Below are positions 9,901-18,024 of a DNA stretch of 64,000 bases, piece by piece. The position numbers were made by a program, and so were the translations under genes. The stretch is taken from assembly GCA_028289195.1 (NCBI GenBank), contig JANQQR010000008.1, positions 1-64,000 of the forward strand. The letters are read 5' to 3'. The notes beneath the pieces are model-generated. The model made no database searches and was not told where the DNA came from. It saw nothing but the letters and a program-made list of their open reading frames with translations. The DNA is from Phycisphaerales bacterium (GTDB lineage: Bacteria; Planctomycetota; Phycisphaerae; Phycisphaerales; UBA1924). Within the stretch, counting starts at the first letter, position 1. Every line of letters begins with the position of its first letter.

Positions 9901-10212
9901 GCAGTTCAGAGCCGTCTGGCCTCCGAAGCTCAGGAGGATCCCGTCGGGCTTCTCCTTCGCGATGACATCTTCGACGAACTCGGGTGTCACGGGGAGGAAG
10001 TACACCTGGTCGGCGAGATGGTCGGACGTCTGGATGGTGGCGATGTTGGGATTGATCAGGATTGTCTCGACGCCTTCTTCCTTCAGCGCCTTGATCGCCT
10101 GGCTCCCGGAGTAGTCGAACTCGCCCGCCTCGCCGATCTTCAGCGCGGCGCTGCCGAGAACAACGACCTTCTTGACGTCGATGACCGGCTTCTCGTCCTG
10201 CTTGCGGGTCAC
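6958..10212 (-). CDS. carB: Carbamoyl-phosphate synthase large subunit
   Basis: Synthesises carbamoyl phosphate from ammonia (delivered by CarA), bicarbonate and two ATP, the first committed step toward pyrimidines and arginine. The protein is 1,084 aa, close to the 1,073 of E. coli. It has two homologous ATP-grasp halves, each introduced by a similar motif (VVLGSAALKIGEAGEFDYSG and LILGSGAYRIGSSVEFDW), a central oligomerisation segment and a C-terminal MGS-like allosteric domain (VLFSAGTIESKADLL). GTG 10212 is chosen because it overlaps the carA stop as GTGA and removes an out-of-family N-terminal extension. It is the last gene of the pyr operon, so all carbamoyl phosphate is probably made with this transcript. 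Confidence 0.97.
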   Translation of the reverse strand: MTRKQDEKPVIDVKKVVVLGSAALKIGEAGEFDYSGSQAIKALKEEGVETILINPNIATIQTSDHLADQVYFLPVTPEFVEDVIAKEKPDGILLSFGGQTALNCGIALHRSGALEMHNVRVLGTPVETIIDTEDRERFNGRLAEIGAEVPRSRAAETVDDALEIGRELGYPVMMRIAYALGGLGSGVCQDEETLRARVEKALSYTSQVLIEESLEGWKEVEYEVVRDKYNNCLTVCNMENVDPLGVHTGESIVVAPSQTLTNSEYHKLREIALRVIRHLGIVGECNIQYALDPHSEEYRIIEVNARLSRSSALASKATGYPLAFVAGKLGLGYGLHQLPNAVTRETRAFFEPALDYVTVKIPRWDLRKFKRVSRTIGSAMKSVGEVMAIGRSFEEAFQKGLRMLDTGAQGLVANDERVGYAPGSDDEDLEGDIRQPNEHRMFAIAEALRRGWTTQQIHDLSKIDLWFLDKFDRIAGLARTLASGAGDGGIDGTLLRELKRSGFSDRQIATLAGLDEDAVFERRRSEGIRPVLRQIDTLAGEFPAQTNYLYLSYHGERDDVEFTDTDGVLILGSGAYRIGSSVEFDWCCVNAGMTLRDSGFHTVMLNCNPETVSTDYDEFHRLVFDEISLETVREIHEKMGLMGVIISMGGQTPNTLSGPLSRAGINILGTSVDSIDNAENRHRFSQMLDELDIDQPRWSELTSLDEAVAFARDVGFPVLIRPSYVLSGAAMAVAANEDELVRYLKQAAVLSPEHPIVMSKFEENAKEIEFDAVAKDGDIVVYAISEHVENAGVHSGDATLVFPAQRTYLETMRQVRAIARRIAKKLAIDGPFNIQYIAKNNDVKVIECNLRASRSFPFVSKVINQNFIEIATKVIMDQEIGPIDKTVFELNHVGVKASQFSFTRLDGADPTLGVEMASTGEVGCLGEDFYEAFLKSLISVGYTLPPKSVLFSAGTIESKADLLPAARVLHSMGVTFYATDGTAAFLVENDIPTIRVHWPLDREARVSAVDYIRDGKIDMVINIPKSEQVEELTNGYMIRRAAVDHGVPLITNRQIAQRLAEALSRVDLANMDIKSWGEYAADRV

Positions 10213-11387
10213 TTGGCTCCCTCCACCATCTGCACGAACTCGTCGAACAGGTGCGCGGTATCCACCGGGCCCGGGCAGGCCTCGGGGTGGAACTGCACGC
10301 TGCGGAACCTGCCGGACTCGTGCCGGATGCCCTCGTTCGTCCCGTCGTTCAGGTTCTCGAACCACGGCTCCCAGCCCTTGGGCAGCGAGTCGGTGTCCAC
10401 GGCGAACCCGTGGTTCTGGCTGGTCACGAAGCAGTTGTGCGTGCCGAGCTCGATCACGGGCTGGTTCTGCCCGCGATGGCCGTACTTGAGCTTGTAGGTC
10501 TTAGCGCCGATGGCCAGCGAGAGCAGCTGGTTGCCCATGCACACGCCCATCATCGGGACGTCGGCATCGACCAGCGCTCGCACCTGATCGATCGTCCTGA
10601 TGAACTGCTGCGGATCGCCGGGGCCGTTGGAGAGCATGACGCCGCGGACGCCGAGCGACTTGGCTTCTTCGGCGAGCGGGAAGTCCCACGGGACCCGGAC
10701 GACCTCAAGCCCGCGCTGCGCAAGGCTCCGGATGATGTTGTGCTTCACGCCACAGTCGAAGAGCGCAACGCGGCCCCGTGCGGCACCCCGGTTGTACGTC
10801 TCCGGCTCGGGCGGGCAGACCATCGGTCCCAGCGGCTCGTGGTTCGGGTCGTAGAAGTCCGCCGGCCGGTCGCCGATGACGATGCGCCCGAGCATCGAGC
10901 CTCGCTCACGCAAGCGGATCGTCAGCGATCGCGTGTCGATGCCGGTGATCCCCGCGACGCCCTCGCTGTCGAGCCATGACCCCAGATCGCGTTCGGCGTC
11001 CCAGTGGCTGTAGTTCGTCGAGTAGTCGCTGACCACCATGCCGCGGGCGTGGATCTTCCATGACTCGAACCGCGTGTCGAGCCCGAAGGGGCCGGGCTGG
11101 GGGCGGGGCACGCCGTAATTGCCTACCAGCGGGTACGTGCAGACGATGATCTGCCCGTAGAACGATGGATCGGTGAGCGTCTCGGGGTACCCGACCATGC
11201 CGGTCGTGAAGACGACCTCTCCGCCGACAGACTCCGGGTTTCCGAACGAGACGCCCTCGTAGGTCGAGCCGTCCTCGAGCTCGAGGCGGGCGGTCCGTGG
11301 GGCGCCGGCGCTCCGTGACTTCAGCTCAACCTCGCCGGAGGCGTGGGTCATAGCGTGCTCCTCCTGCTCGGCCGCCTCTTGAGTCAT
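10209..11387 (-). CDS. carA: Carbamoyl-phosphate synthase small (glutaminase) subunit
   Basis: Hydrolyses glutamine and passes ammonia to CarB. The protein is 392 aa (E. coli 382). It has an N-terminal CPSase domain (LEDGSTYEGVSFG, FTTGMVGYPETLTDPS) and a class I glutamine amidotransferase domain with nucleophile Cys in MMGVCMGNQLL and a distal His in FHPEA. ATG 11387 overlaps the pyrE stop as ATGA and the stop overlaps carB as GTGA, so translation is probably coupled on both sides. The first 13 residues are rich in Glu and may be a lineage extension; a second ATG lies 12 codons in. Confidence 0.96.
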   Translation of the reverse strand: MTQEAAEQEEHAMTHASGEVELKSRSAGAPRTARLELEDGSTYEGVSFGNPESVGGEVVFTTGMVGYPETLTDPSFYGQIIVCTYPLVGNYGVPRPQPGPFGLDTRFESWKIHARGMVVSDYSTNYSHWDAERDLGSWLDSEGVAGITGIDTRSLTIRLRERGSMLGRIVIGDRPADFYDPNHEPLGPMVCPPEPETYNRGAARGRVALFDCGVKHNIIRSLAQRGLEVVRVPWDFPLAEEAKSLGVRGVMLSNGPGDPQQFIRTIDQVRALVDADVPMMGVCMGNQLLSLAIGAKTYKLKYGHRGQNQPVIELGTHNCFVTSQNHGFAVDTDSLPKGWEPWFENLNDGTNEGIRHESGRFRSVQFHPEACPGPVDTAHLFDEFVQMVEGAK

Positions 11388-11968
11388 GGCGCTCCGGCTC
11401 CCTGCCTGCTGCCGGGCTTGTCCGCCGGGATCGACCGGATGTGATCGGGCAGCTGATCCTCCGGCCAGGTCTCGAATTCGAGTTGTGCGAGGGCGTGAAG
11501 CGGAGCCGGGGGCTTGAACGCTCCCTTGCTCCGGTCGACGATCACCGCGAAGCCCGCGACCTCCGCGCCGAGCTGCTCCACGAGCGGGACCAGCTCCATC
11601 ACGCTCCCTCCGGTCGTCACAACGTCCTCCGCCAGCAGGACGCGCTGCCCCGGCTCGATCCTGAAGCCGCGTCGAAGCGAGAACGGTTCGCCCGGCTTGC
11701 GCTCCGCGAACAGCGATCGCACGCCGAGCTGCCTCGCCAGCTCGTAGCCCCACAGGACGCCGCCGAGCGCGGGCGCGAGGACGACGTCGCACGGAACGTC
11801 CGTCCGCAGCCGATCGGCCATCAGTTCCGCGACCCGTCGGGCATCGGACGGATGCTCGAACAGCGCAGCACATTGGCAATAGCGATCGCTGTGCAGCCCG
11901 GAAGAGAGCACGAAGTGCCCGGTCTTCAGCGCTCCGGTTTTCTCGAGCAGTCGGATGACCTCGCTCAT
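11384..11968 (-). CDS. pyrE: Orotate phosphoribosyltransferase
   Basis: Adds phosphoribosyl from PRPP to orotate to make orotidine 5'-phosphate. The protein is 194 aa, typical of the family. The PRPP-binding loop is visible as LLAEDVVTTGGS, and the N-terminal part has the usual GHFVLSSGLHSDRY, with APALGGVLWGYELA in mid-sequence. ATG 11968 overlaps the pyrF stop as ATGA, and the stop overlaps carA as ATGA. A much longer in-frame opening exists upstream on this strand, but that part is only a shadow of pyrF and pyrC. Confidence 0.95.
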   Translation of the reverse strand: MSEVIRLLEKTGALKTGHFVLSSGLHSDRYCQCAALFEHPSDARRVAELMADRLRTDVPCDVVLAPALGGVLWGYELARQLGVRSLFAERKPGEPFSLRRGFRIEPGQRVLLAEDVVTTGGSVMELVPLVEQLGAEVAGFAVIVDRSKGAFKPPAPLHALAQLEFETWPEDQLPDHIRSIPADKPGSRQGAGAP

Positions 11969-12855
11969 TGCGCCCCCCATCCGGCCGCCTCGTTCAGGCG
12001 GTCTCGCAGCTTGCTCATCCTGGCTCGCATGATCGCAACAGGATCTCCGTCCTCGCCTGCTTTCGGAAGAACGCTCCGCGTCGCGTGCACGAGGATCCCG
12101 GGCCAGTCGCCCTGAATCCGCGTCGCAGCGATCGCTCGCCCGGCATCGCCGCCCTGGGCCCCGACGCCGGGCACGAGGGCGGGGGGCGACGGAGCGATCT
12201 CGCGAATCCGCTCGGCCAGTTCGGGCCGGGTCGCGCCGATGACCATCCCGCAGTTCCCCCTCGAGTTCCAGCGCTCGACACGATCGGCGATCCGCTCGAA
12301 CAACCCGCTCTGGGTCAGGAAATCCTCGGCGCCCGGATTCGAGGTGAGCGTGAGGAGGAATGTGACTCGGTCTTCGTAGGCCAGGAACGGTTCGACAGCG
12401 TCCGTCCCCATCAGCGGGTTCACGGTGCACGAGTGCGCCCTGAACCGGTGGTAGAGCGACTCGGCGTAGCGCTCGGCGCTCGAGCCGATGTCGCCGCGCT
12501 TGGCGTCGGCGATGACGTACAGGCCTTCGGGCAACCGGTCCCGGACTCGGTGCATCATCGCCACGCCATCGGGCCCGAGCGCCTCGAAGAAGGCTAGGTT
12601 GAACTTGACTGCCGCCGCGATGCCGTCCGCGGCCTCCGCGATCGCCATCATGAATCGCTCGTGGCCTTCGATCGAGTCGTCGAAGCCTGCGGGCAGGCGC
12701 GACGACGCCGGCTCCAGGCCCACCGAGAGCAGGCTCCGGCTCCGCGCGCAGGCATCGCTCAAAACTGAGACGGCGGGGCTGTGATTCATGGCTGAGGGGA
12801 TCCCGGCGCGGGCGCTGGGGTCGCTCGTCGTGGCAGTCGGATCCGCGTTGGGCAT
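11965..12855 (-). CDS. pyrF: Orotidine 5'-phosphate decarboxylase (type 2)
   Basis: Decarboxylates OMP to UMP. The protein is 296 aa, the length of the type 2 subfamily and longer than the E. coli-type enzyme. The catalytic DAKRGDIGSSAERYA motif is intact, as are VKFNLAFFEALG and a phosphate-binding LVPGVGAQGGD. ATG 12855 is used; the preceding TTG at 12858 is a less likely start, and an ATG at the MNHSP position is another option because residues 1-23 are low complexity. It sits 39 nt after pyrC, the only non-overlapping junction in the operon, and overlaps pyrE by ATGA. Confidence 0.94.
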   Translation of the reverse strand: MPNADPTATTSDPSARAGIPSAMNHSPAVSVLSDACARSRSLLSVGLEPASSRLPAGFDDSIEGHERFMMAIAEAADGIAAAVKFNLAFFEALGPDGVAMMHRVRDRLPEGLYVIADAKRGDIGSSAERYAESLYHRFRAHSCTVNPLMGTDAVEPFLAYEDRVTFLLTLTSNPGAEDFLTQSGLFERIADRVERWNSRGNCGMVIGATRPELAERIREIAPSPPALVPGVGAQGGDAGRAIAATRIQGDWPGILVHATRSVLPKAGEDGDPVAIMRARMSKLRDRLNEAAGWGAQ

Positions 12856-12894
12856 CAAAGCCGCATCGTAACAGCTTGCCCCGTCTATGTCCCG

Positions 12895-14274
12895 TCAGGA
12901 TCGTGCTCGGAAGACACCATTGGGGAAGAACGCCGGGCTCGCGAACGCCGGGGTACCTCTCCAGAGAGTCGCGCAGCAGGTCGCCGAGACCTCGGACCCG
13001 AGCCACGGGCAATTGCGGCTCCGGGATCGCAGCCGGTTCTCTCCGAACGTCGACAAGCGGCCGACCTCGAACAGCGTGAGGCTTGCTTCGGCGCCCTCTT
13101 CGAGCGATCGCTGCGGGCGCCTCAGAACGCGATTGGGAGCCTCGGTCATCGCGTGCACCAGCCGCTCCAGCGTCCACCTGCCAGAATCGACCATGGCGGT
13201 GTACAGCGCCGGGAAAGCGCTCTCGAATCCGATCGCGCCGAACGGGGCGACATCGAAGGTCGTGTCTTTCGAGGCAGGGAAATGGGGGGCGTGATCGGTC
13301 GATATGCAGTCGATCGTCCCGTCTTCGACCGCTCCGATCAGCGCTTCGCGGTCCGACTCGTCGCCGAGCGGGGGTTTGACCTTGGCGGAGGTATCGAACC
13401 GCCTGCCGATCGATCCCGCCACGGCCTCATCCGTGAGCACGAGGTGGTGGGGGGTCACCCCGGCGGTGATCGGGGCGCCGAGCGCCTTGTAGAACCTGAG
13501 GATCTCTACCGAGTCCTTGTTGGAGATATGCGCGAAGTGCAGCCTCGCACCGGTCTCCAGCGCCAGGGCGGCGTCCCTCGCCACGATCGACGCCTCGGCC
13601 GATCGCGGGATGCCGCGGAGGCCGAGTTTGAGCGCGATCTCACCGTCCTGCATGAGACCGTCCGAGGACAGGTCTGGGTCTTCCGGATGAACGAAGATCG
13701 GGAGGCCAAGCTCCCTGGCGTATTGCAACGCACGGCGCAGGACCTGGGCGTCGCTCACCGCGTGGAGGGCGTCGCCGACCGCCGGCGCGCCGGCTTCCCG
13801 CAGCGCGGCCATGTCCGCCAATTGTTTCCCCTCCTGCCCTCGCGTGACCGCGGCGATCGGCAGCACTTCCACGCACCCGCTGCGTTCGGCCCGGTCGATC
13901 ATGTACCGAACGACGACGGGCGAGTCGCACACCGGCGATGTGCTGGGCATCGCGCACACGGTCGTGTAGCCGCCAGCCGCCGCGGCGCGTGTTCCGGTTT
14001 CGATGTTCTCCGAGCCCGTGGCGCCGGGCTCGCGCAGGTAGGCGTGCAGATCCAGGAATCCCGGAAACACCATCAGGCCGCTCGCGTCGATCACCTGATC
14101 CGCCCGGCCCGGGTCGAGCCCCTCTCCGATTCTGGAGACCCGCCCGTTCTCGATGAGGAGATCCGCCTTCCCGTCGACGCGAGCCACCGGATCGAGCAGG
14201 TGACCGCCGGTCACGAGGATCGCACCCTTCGAGGTTTCGATCGGAGCAGCGGTCTGAGCCAGAGCCTGTGTCAT
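12895..14274 (-). CDS. pyrC: Dihydroorotase homologue, probably non-catalytic (PyrC'-like)
   Basis: By family this is a type I dihydroorotase (459 aa), which closes carbamoyl aspartate to dihydroorotate. The usual metal motif HxH-LREPG reads DLHAYLREPG, so His77 is kept but the second His is Tyr79 (codon TAC; one base from CAC). The region that normally reads SDDG is GDAL (167-170). Later motifs are retained: VHPED, AHISNKDS, VTPHHL and STDHAPH. It overlaps pyrB by ATGA. Non-catalytic dihydroorotases (PyrC') that hold aspartate transcarbamoylase in a complex are known in Pseudomonas, and a second, complete dihydroorotase is at 52 kb, so a structural role is inferred. Residual activity cannot be excluded. 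Confidence 0.85.
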   Translation of the reverse strand: MTQALAQTAAPIETSKGAILVTGGHLLDPVARVDGKADLLIENGRVSRIGEGLDPGRADQVIDASGLMVFPGFLDLHAYLREPGATGSENIETGTRAAAAGGYTTVCAMPSTSPVCDSPVVVRYMIDRAERSGCVEVLPIAAVTRGQEGKQLADMAALREAGAPAVGDALHAVSDAQVLRRALQYARELGLPIFVHPEDPDLSSDGLMQDGEIALKLGLRGIPRSAEASIVARDAALALETGARLHFAHISNKDSVEILRFYKALGAPITAGVTPHHLVLTDEAVAGSIGRRFDTSAKVKPPLGDESDREALIGAVEDGTIDCISTDHAPHFPASKDTTFDVAPFGAIGFESAFPALYTAMVDSGRWTLERLVHAMTEAPNRVLRRPQRSLEEGAEASLTLFEVGRLSTFGENRLRSRSRNCPWLGSEVSATCCATLWRGTPAFASPAFFPNGVFRARS

Positions 14275-15254
14275 GCCACCTCCGCGCCCGACGAACGCGC
14301 CTGCTCAAGCAGAGCCAGGACCGCCATCCTGACAGCGACACCGTTCGTCACCTGGCCGAGGATGCGGGACTGCGGCGAGTGCATCACGTCCCTGGTCACC
14401 TCAACCCCTCGATTGACCGGGCCCGGGTGCATGATGAGCACCTCAGAGCCGATCTTCGCGAGCCGCTCGGAGTCCATCCCGTAAAGCATGCGGTACTCGC
14501 CGAGCGAGGGCAGGTACGCACCGTCCATGCGCTCGTGCTGGATCCGCAGGAGATAGACCACCTCGGCGCCCCGGACCGCGTCGTCGAAGTCGTGGGTCAC
14601 ACGGACGCCGAATGTCGAGAAGCTCTCGGGGACGAGCGTCGGTGGGCCGCACAGCGTGACCTCCGCCCCGACTTTCGTGAGCGCCCACATCACGCTCCGC
14701 GCCACCCGGCTGTGGAGGGCGTCGCCCACGATCGCGACCCGCACCCCATCGATCCGGCCGAGCGCCTCGCGGATCGTCAGCGAGTCGAGCAGTGCCTGGG
14801 TCGGATGTTCATGGGCCCCGTCGCCCGCATTGATCAGCGAGCCGCGGACTTCCCTGAGCAGGAACTCGCACGCCCCGGACGATGCGTGCCGCATCACGAT
14901 GAATTCGGCGCCGAGAGCTTCCAGGGTCTCGGCGGTGTCGACGAGCGTTTCCCCCTTGGCCACCGACGAGGTGCCTGCATCGAAATTGACGACATCGGCT
15001 CCCAGGCGTCGCGCTGCGATCTCGAACGACGTGCGGGTGCGGGTGGAGTTCTCGAAGAACAGGTTCGCGACGGTCCGGCCGCGGAGCGTGTCGAGACGTT
15101 CTCCCGGACGGGAGACGATGCCCGCCTTGAATTCGTCGGCGGTGTCCAGCAGGAGGAGGATCTCCTCACGCGACAGGTCCTCGACGCCCAACAGATGTTT
15201 GTGGGCGAAGCCGCCCGCAGCGGTGGGGGGCTGGAGAGTGGACTGGCTCGGCAC
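14271..15254 (-). CDS. pyrB: Aspartate carbamoyltransferase catalytic subunit
   Basis: Condenses carbamoyl phosphate with aspartate. The protein is 327 aa. The carbamoyl-phosphate loop FFENSTRTRTSFE, the HPTQALLD motif, the SSVAKGETL loop and HPGPVNRGVE near the C-terminus are all present. GTG 15254 is supported by GAGGAAA 3-4 nt upstream. First gene of the pyrimidine operon, overlapping pyrC by ATGA. No pyrI regulatory subunit is visible, which fits an ATCase held by a PyrC'-like partner. The 5' leader is short, leaving little room for an attenuator. Confidence 0.96.
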   Translation of the reverse strand: MPSQSTLQPPTAAGGFAHKHLLGVEDLSREEILLLLDTADEFKAGIVSRPGERLDTLRGRTVANLFFENSTRTRTSFEIAARRLGADVVNFDAGTSSVAKGETLVDTAETLEALGAEFIVMRHASSGACEFLLREVRGSLINAGDGAHEHPTQALLDSLTIREALGRIDGVRVAIVGDALHSRVARSVMWALTKVGAEVTLCGPPTLVPESFSTFGVRVTHDFDDAVRGAEVVYLLRIQHERMDGAYLPSLGEYRMLYGMDSERLAKIGSEVLIMHPGPVNRGVEVTRDVMHSPQSRILGQVTNGVAVRMAVLALLEQARSSGAEVA

Positions 15255-15281
15255 CGGTTTCCTCGCGGGGGAGACAACTGA

Positions 15282-15309
15282 TCATTAGCGAACTCACCCC
15301 CCTTGTCCA
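15282..15309 (-). promoter_or_regulatory. Candidate sigma70-type promoter of the pyr operon
   Basis: On the minus strand TGGACA (15309-15304) and TAATGA (15287-15282) are separated by 16 nt, about 28 nt ahead of the pyrB GTG. The -35 box matches consensus at 5 of 6 positions; the -10 box is weak. The site is inside the 67-nt gap between divergent pyrB and the LOG gene. This is a pattern match only. Confidence 0.25.
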
Positions 15310-15321
15310 GCGGAGTGCGCC

Positions 15322-16179
15322 ATGCCGCCCCGACAAGCCGATAGGGTGTGGAATCAGACGAGCAGCGCGATCATGTCCAGCCCTTCAACAAAGCCCGAGC
15401 CAACGCCGCAATCCGGTTCCGATGCTTCAAACCCGAAGCAGTGGGGCAAGCGGGCGTCGGCCAGCGAGGACATCCGGTTCCTCCAGGGCCCCGGAGGACG
15501 AGGATCCGAACTGGCCCGCGCCTTCCGAATCGCCGGCGAGTGCATCAAGGGATTCAGAGCCTTCCACTTCCTCGGACCCTGCGTGACGGTGTTCGGTTCG
15601 GCCCGATTCGACGAGGGCCACAAGTACTACGACCTGGCCCGGCAGACCGGCTCGGAGTTGGCCCGCGCGGGCTTCACCGTGATGACCGGAGGCGGCCCGG
15701 GGGTCATGGAGGCAGCCAATCGCGGAGCCCGGGAAGCGGGGGGCAAGAGTGTCGGCTGCAATATCGAGCTCCCGTTCGAGCAACAGCCGAACGACTACCT
15801 CGATCGGTGGGTGGATTTCAGGTACTTCTTTGTCCGCAAGGTCATGCTGGTGAAGTACTCGTATGCCTTCGTTGCCCTTCCAGGCGGCTTCGGCACCCTT
15901 GATGAGGTCTTCGAGACCGCGACGCTGATCCAGACCGGCAAGATCCAGGACTTCCCTCTCGTGCTCATGGGAAGGGACTATTGGGAGCCGATGCTCATGT
16001 TCATCAGGGCCACCCTCGTCGCTGGTGGCACGATCGATCCGGAAGACGCCGACCGTCTGATCATCACCGACGACCCGGAGCGAGCAACGGAAGTCGTCCG
16101 TGAGGCCGCGCTCCACCGCTTCGGGCTGACGTACGCCAAGCCCCGGCGCCGCTTGTGGTTCCTGGGAGAACGCGCTTGA
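15322..16179 (+). CDS. LOG-family protein (nucleotide 5'-monophosphate phosphoribohydrolase)
   Basis: LOG-family enzymes remove the base from nucleoside 5'-monophosphates; in plants and some bacteria this releases cytokinins, and related proteins act on purine nucleotides. The protein is 285 aa. Both family signatures are present: GGGPGVMEAANRGA and PGGFGTLDEVFE, with a Rossmann-type VTVFGSARF near the start of the domain. The first 50 residues are Ser/Pro-rich and variable. ATG 15322 has GGAG at 6-nt spacing; ATG 15373 is an alternative. It is divergent from pyrB, and its stop overlaps the next gene. Substrate is not predictable; lysine decarboxylase, an old name for the family, is unlikely. 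Confidence 0.85.
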   Translation: MPPRQADRVWNQTSSAIMSSPSTKPEPTPQSGSDASNPKQWGKRASASEDIRFLQGPGGRGSELARAFRIAGECIKGFRAFHFLGPCVTVFGSARFDEGHKYYDLARQTGSELARAGFTVMTGGGPGVMEAANRGAREAGGKSVGCNIELPFEQQPNDYLDRWVDFRYFFVRKVMLVKYSYAFVALPGGFGTLDEVFETATLIQTGKIQDFPLVLMGRDYWEPMLMFIRATLVAGGTIDPEDADRLIITDDPERATEVVREAALHRFGLTYAKPRRRLWFLGERA

Positions 16180-18014
16180 ACCACGGGCCGCAGCATGCAG
16201 GCGTGCCGTCGACGATGCTCACCAGCATCGGTGCGCTTCTCGAGGAGGGCGCGCCCGCCGAGCAGTTCCTCGATCGGCTGCTGGCGCTCCAGGCCGACGC
16301 CACACGCGCACGCGCGGGGCTGCTCCTCCGCGCCGACCCCGCGCGTCCAAGCGATGTGGACGTCCTGGCCTCTCGAGGGGGCGAGCTCGAAGGCGAGCAG
16401 GCCGAATCCTGGCGCCAGACCGCGGCCTCGCTCGCGGCGGGCGCCGACGCGTCGGGCGCTGTCGCCTCCCGCCCCTGTGCCGGGGGAACCGCTGTGGCCG
16501 GCTCCATCTCGGCGTCGGCCGGTGCCCGGCTCGTTGTCGTGCTCCTGCTGGACTCCGGTGCTGACCTCGAGCAGTGCGCCGCAATCATCGCGCTCAGCGG
16601 GCCGCTCACCTCCCTGCACGATCAGCGGCAAAGCGGCGATCCGACAACCGCCCCCGCGCGGGTCGCCATCGACGTCGCGGGCGCCTCGAACGAGGAGCAC
16701 TCGTTCCGCGGCGCGGCGATCGCCGCTGTGAACGCGTTCGAATCCAGGCTCGGGTGCGAGCGAGTCGCGCTCGGGTTGTTCCACGGATCGCGCATGCGCC
16801 TCGAAGCCGTCAGCCAGACCGAGAAGGTCATCCGGACAACCGATTCGACTCGGAGATTCGAGCGGGCCATGGAGGAGTGCGCCGCGCAAGACTCCGTCAT
16901 CACCGCAGACTCAAAGGGGGCGCCACCGGGCTCATCTGCGATCGCTCGGGATGCCGCAGAACTCGCAGACCATTCCGGGGCCGGCTGGGTGTGCATGGTC
17001 CCCATCCGGGCGGGAGCGCGCGTGTGCGGGGCCATCGCGCTGGAGAGACGGGCCGCCGAACCGTTCGGACGCTCGGAGATCGCGGCGGCCGAACTCGCCT
17101 CTGAACTCGTTGGTCCGCGCTTGCTGGAACTCAAACAGCGCGATGCGTGGTTCGGTCATCGCTGGGCCCAGAGCACGCGACGAGCTGCCGCGATTCTCGT
17201 CGGGCCGACACACACCTGGGCGAAACTCGTAGCCATATTTCTTCTAGCGTTTGTGGTCGCATCGCTGGTCATTCAAGGTCCGCTCCGGGTCACGGCCGAC
17301 TGCACGGTGACGGCGAAAGGCGTCCGTGTCATCGCAGCGCCCTTCGCCGGAGTCGTCGAGGAGGTCCTGGCACGCCCGGGCGACGAGGTGATCGAGGGAC
17401 AGACGGTCCTTGCTCGCCTTGGGACCAGCGAACTGGAACTCGAACTCGTCGAGGCCACTTCCAGACGCAGCGAAGCTGAGCGCCGGCAGTCGATTGCCCG
17501 TGCCGCCAACGAGGCCGCGAATGTCCGAATCGCCGAAGCCGAAGCCGCCGAGGCCCAAGCCCGGATAGATCTCCTCGAATCCAGGATCGCTTCCGCGAGC
17601 CTTCTCGCGCCGCTGAGCGGTGTGGTCCTGCGCGGGGATCTCTCGAGTGCCGTCGGCGCGAGCGTCGAGCGGGGGCAGGCGTTGTTCGAACTCGCGCCGG
17701 CCGGAGCACTCGAAGCGGAGTTGCGGGTCCCTTCTTCGTCCGTCGCTGAGGTGGGCGTATCAAGCGTTGGTTCGTTCGCTTCAGTGACGTTCCCCGGTCG
17801 GCGGATCGCACTGAAGATCGAGCGCCTGGATCCAATCGCCACGGAGATCGACGGCCGGAGCGTCTTCATCGCACGTGCGGAGTTCACGGAGGATGCCGAC
17901 TGGCTCCGTCCGGGCCTTGTCGGCGTCGCAAGGATCGATGCCGGAACCGGCTCCTACGCTTGGCTCTGGACCAGGAGGCTCACGCGGTGGATGCGACTCA
18001 AGCTGTGGCTCTGA
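16176..18014 (+). CDS. GAF-domain / transmembrane / HlyD-type adaptor fusion protein
   Basis: A 612-aa protein joining a cytoplasmic sensor-like half to a periplasmic adaptor. Residues about 170-325 look like a GAF domain (HSFRGAAIAAVNAFESRLGC, WVCMVPIRAGARVCGAIALE). A single membrane helix lies at about 349-369 (LVAIFLLAFVVASLVIQ). The remainder is a barrel-sandwich hybrid and coiled coil as in HlyD/RND membrane-fusion proteins (VIAAPFAGVVEEVLARPGDEV, SLLAPLSGVVLRG). The TTG at 16176 overlaps the LOG stop as TTGA and has GGGAG upstream; ATG 16215 is an alternative. It probably works in envelope transport with the membrane protein that follows. No transporter ATPase is adjacent. Confidence 0.75.
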   Translation: MNHGPQHAGVPSTMLTSIGALLEEGAPAEQFLDRLLALQADATRARAGLLLRADPARPSDVDVLASRGGELEGEQAESWRQTAASLAAGADASGAVASRPCAGGTAVAGSISASAGARLVVVLLLDSGADLEQCAAIIALSGPLTSLHDQRQSGDPTTAPARVAIDVAGASNEEHSFRGAAIAAVNAFESRLGCERVALGLFHGSRMRLEAVSQTEKVIRTTDSTRRFERAMEECAAQDSVITADSKGAPPGSSAIARDAAELADHSGAGWVCMVPIRAGARVCGAIALERRAAEPFGRSEIAAAELASELVGPRLLELKQRDAWFGHRWAQSTRRAAAILVGPTHTWAKLVAIFLLAFVVASLVIQGPLRVTADCTVTAKGVRVIAAPFAGVVEEVLARPGDEVIEGQTVLARLGTSELELELVEATSRRSEAERRQSIARAANEAANVRIAEAEAAEAQARIDLLESRIASASLLAPLSGVVLRGDLSSAVGASVERGQALFELAPAGALEAELRVPSSSVAEVGVSSVGSFASVTFPGRRIALKIERLDPIATEIDGRSVFIARAEFTEDADWLRPGLVGVARIDAGTGSYAWLWTRRLTRWMRLKLWL

Positions 18015-18024
18015 GGCCGATCGG

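Noticed and set aside
11969-13177. Upstream extension of pyrE to 597 aa
   Set aside because: The extra part overlaps pyrF and pyrC in another frame and has no family match; the ATGA overlap fixes the real start.
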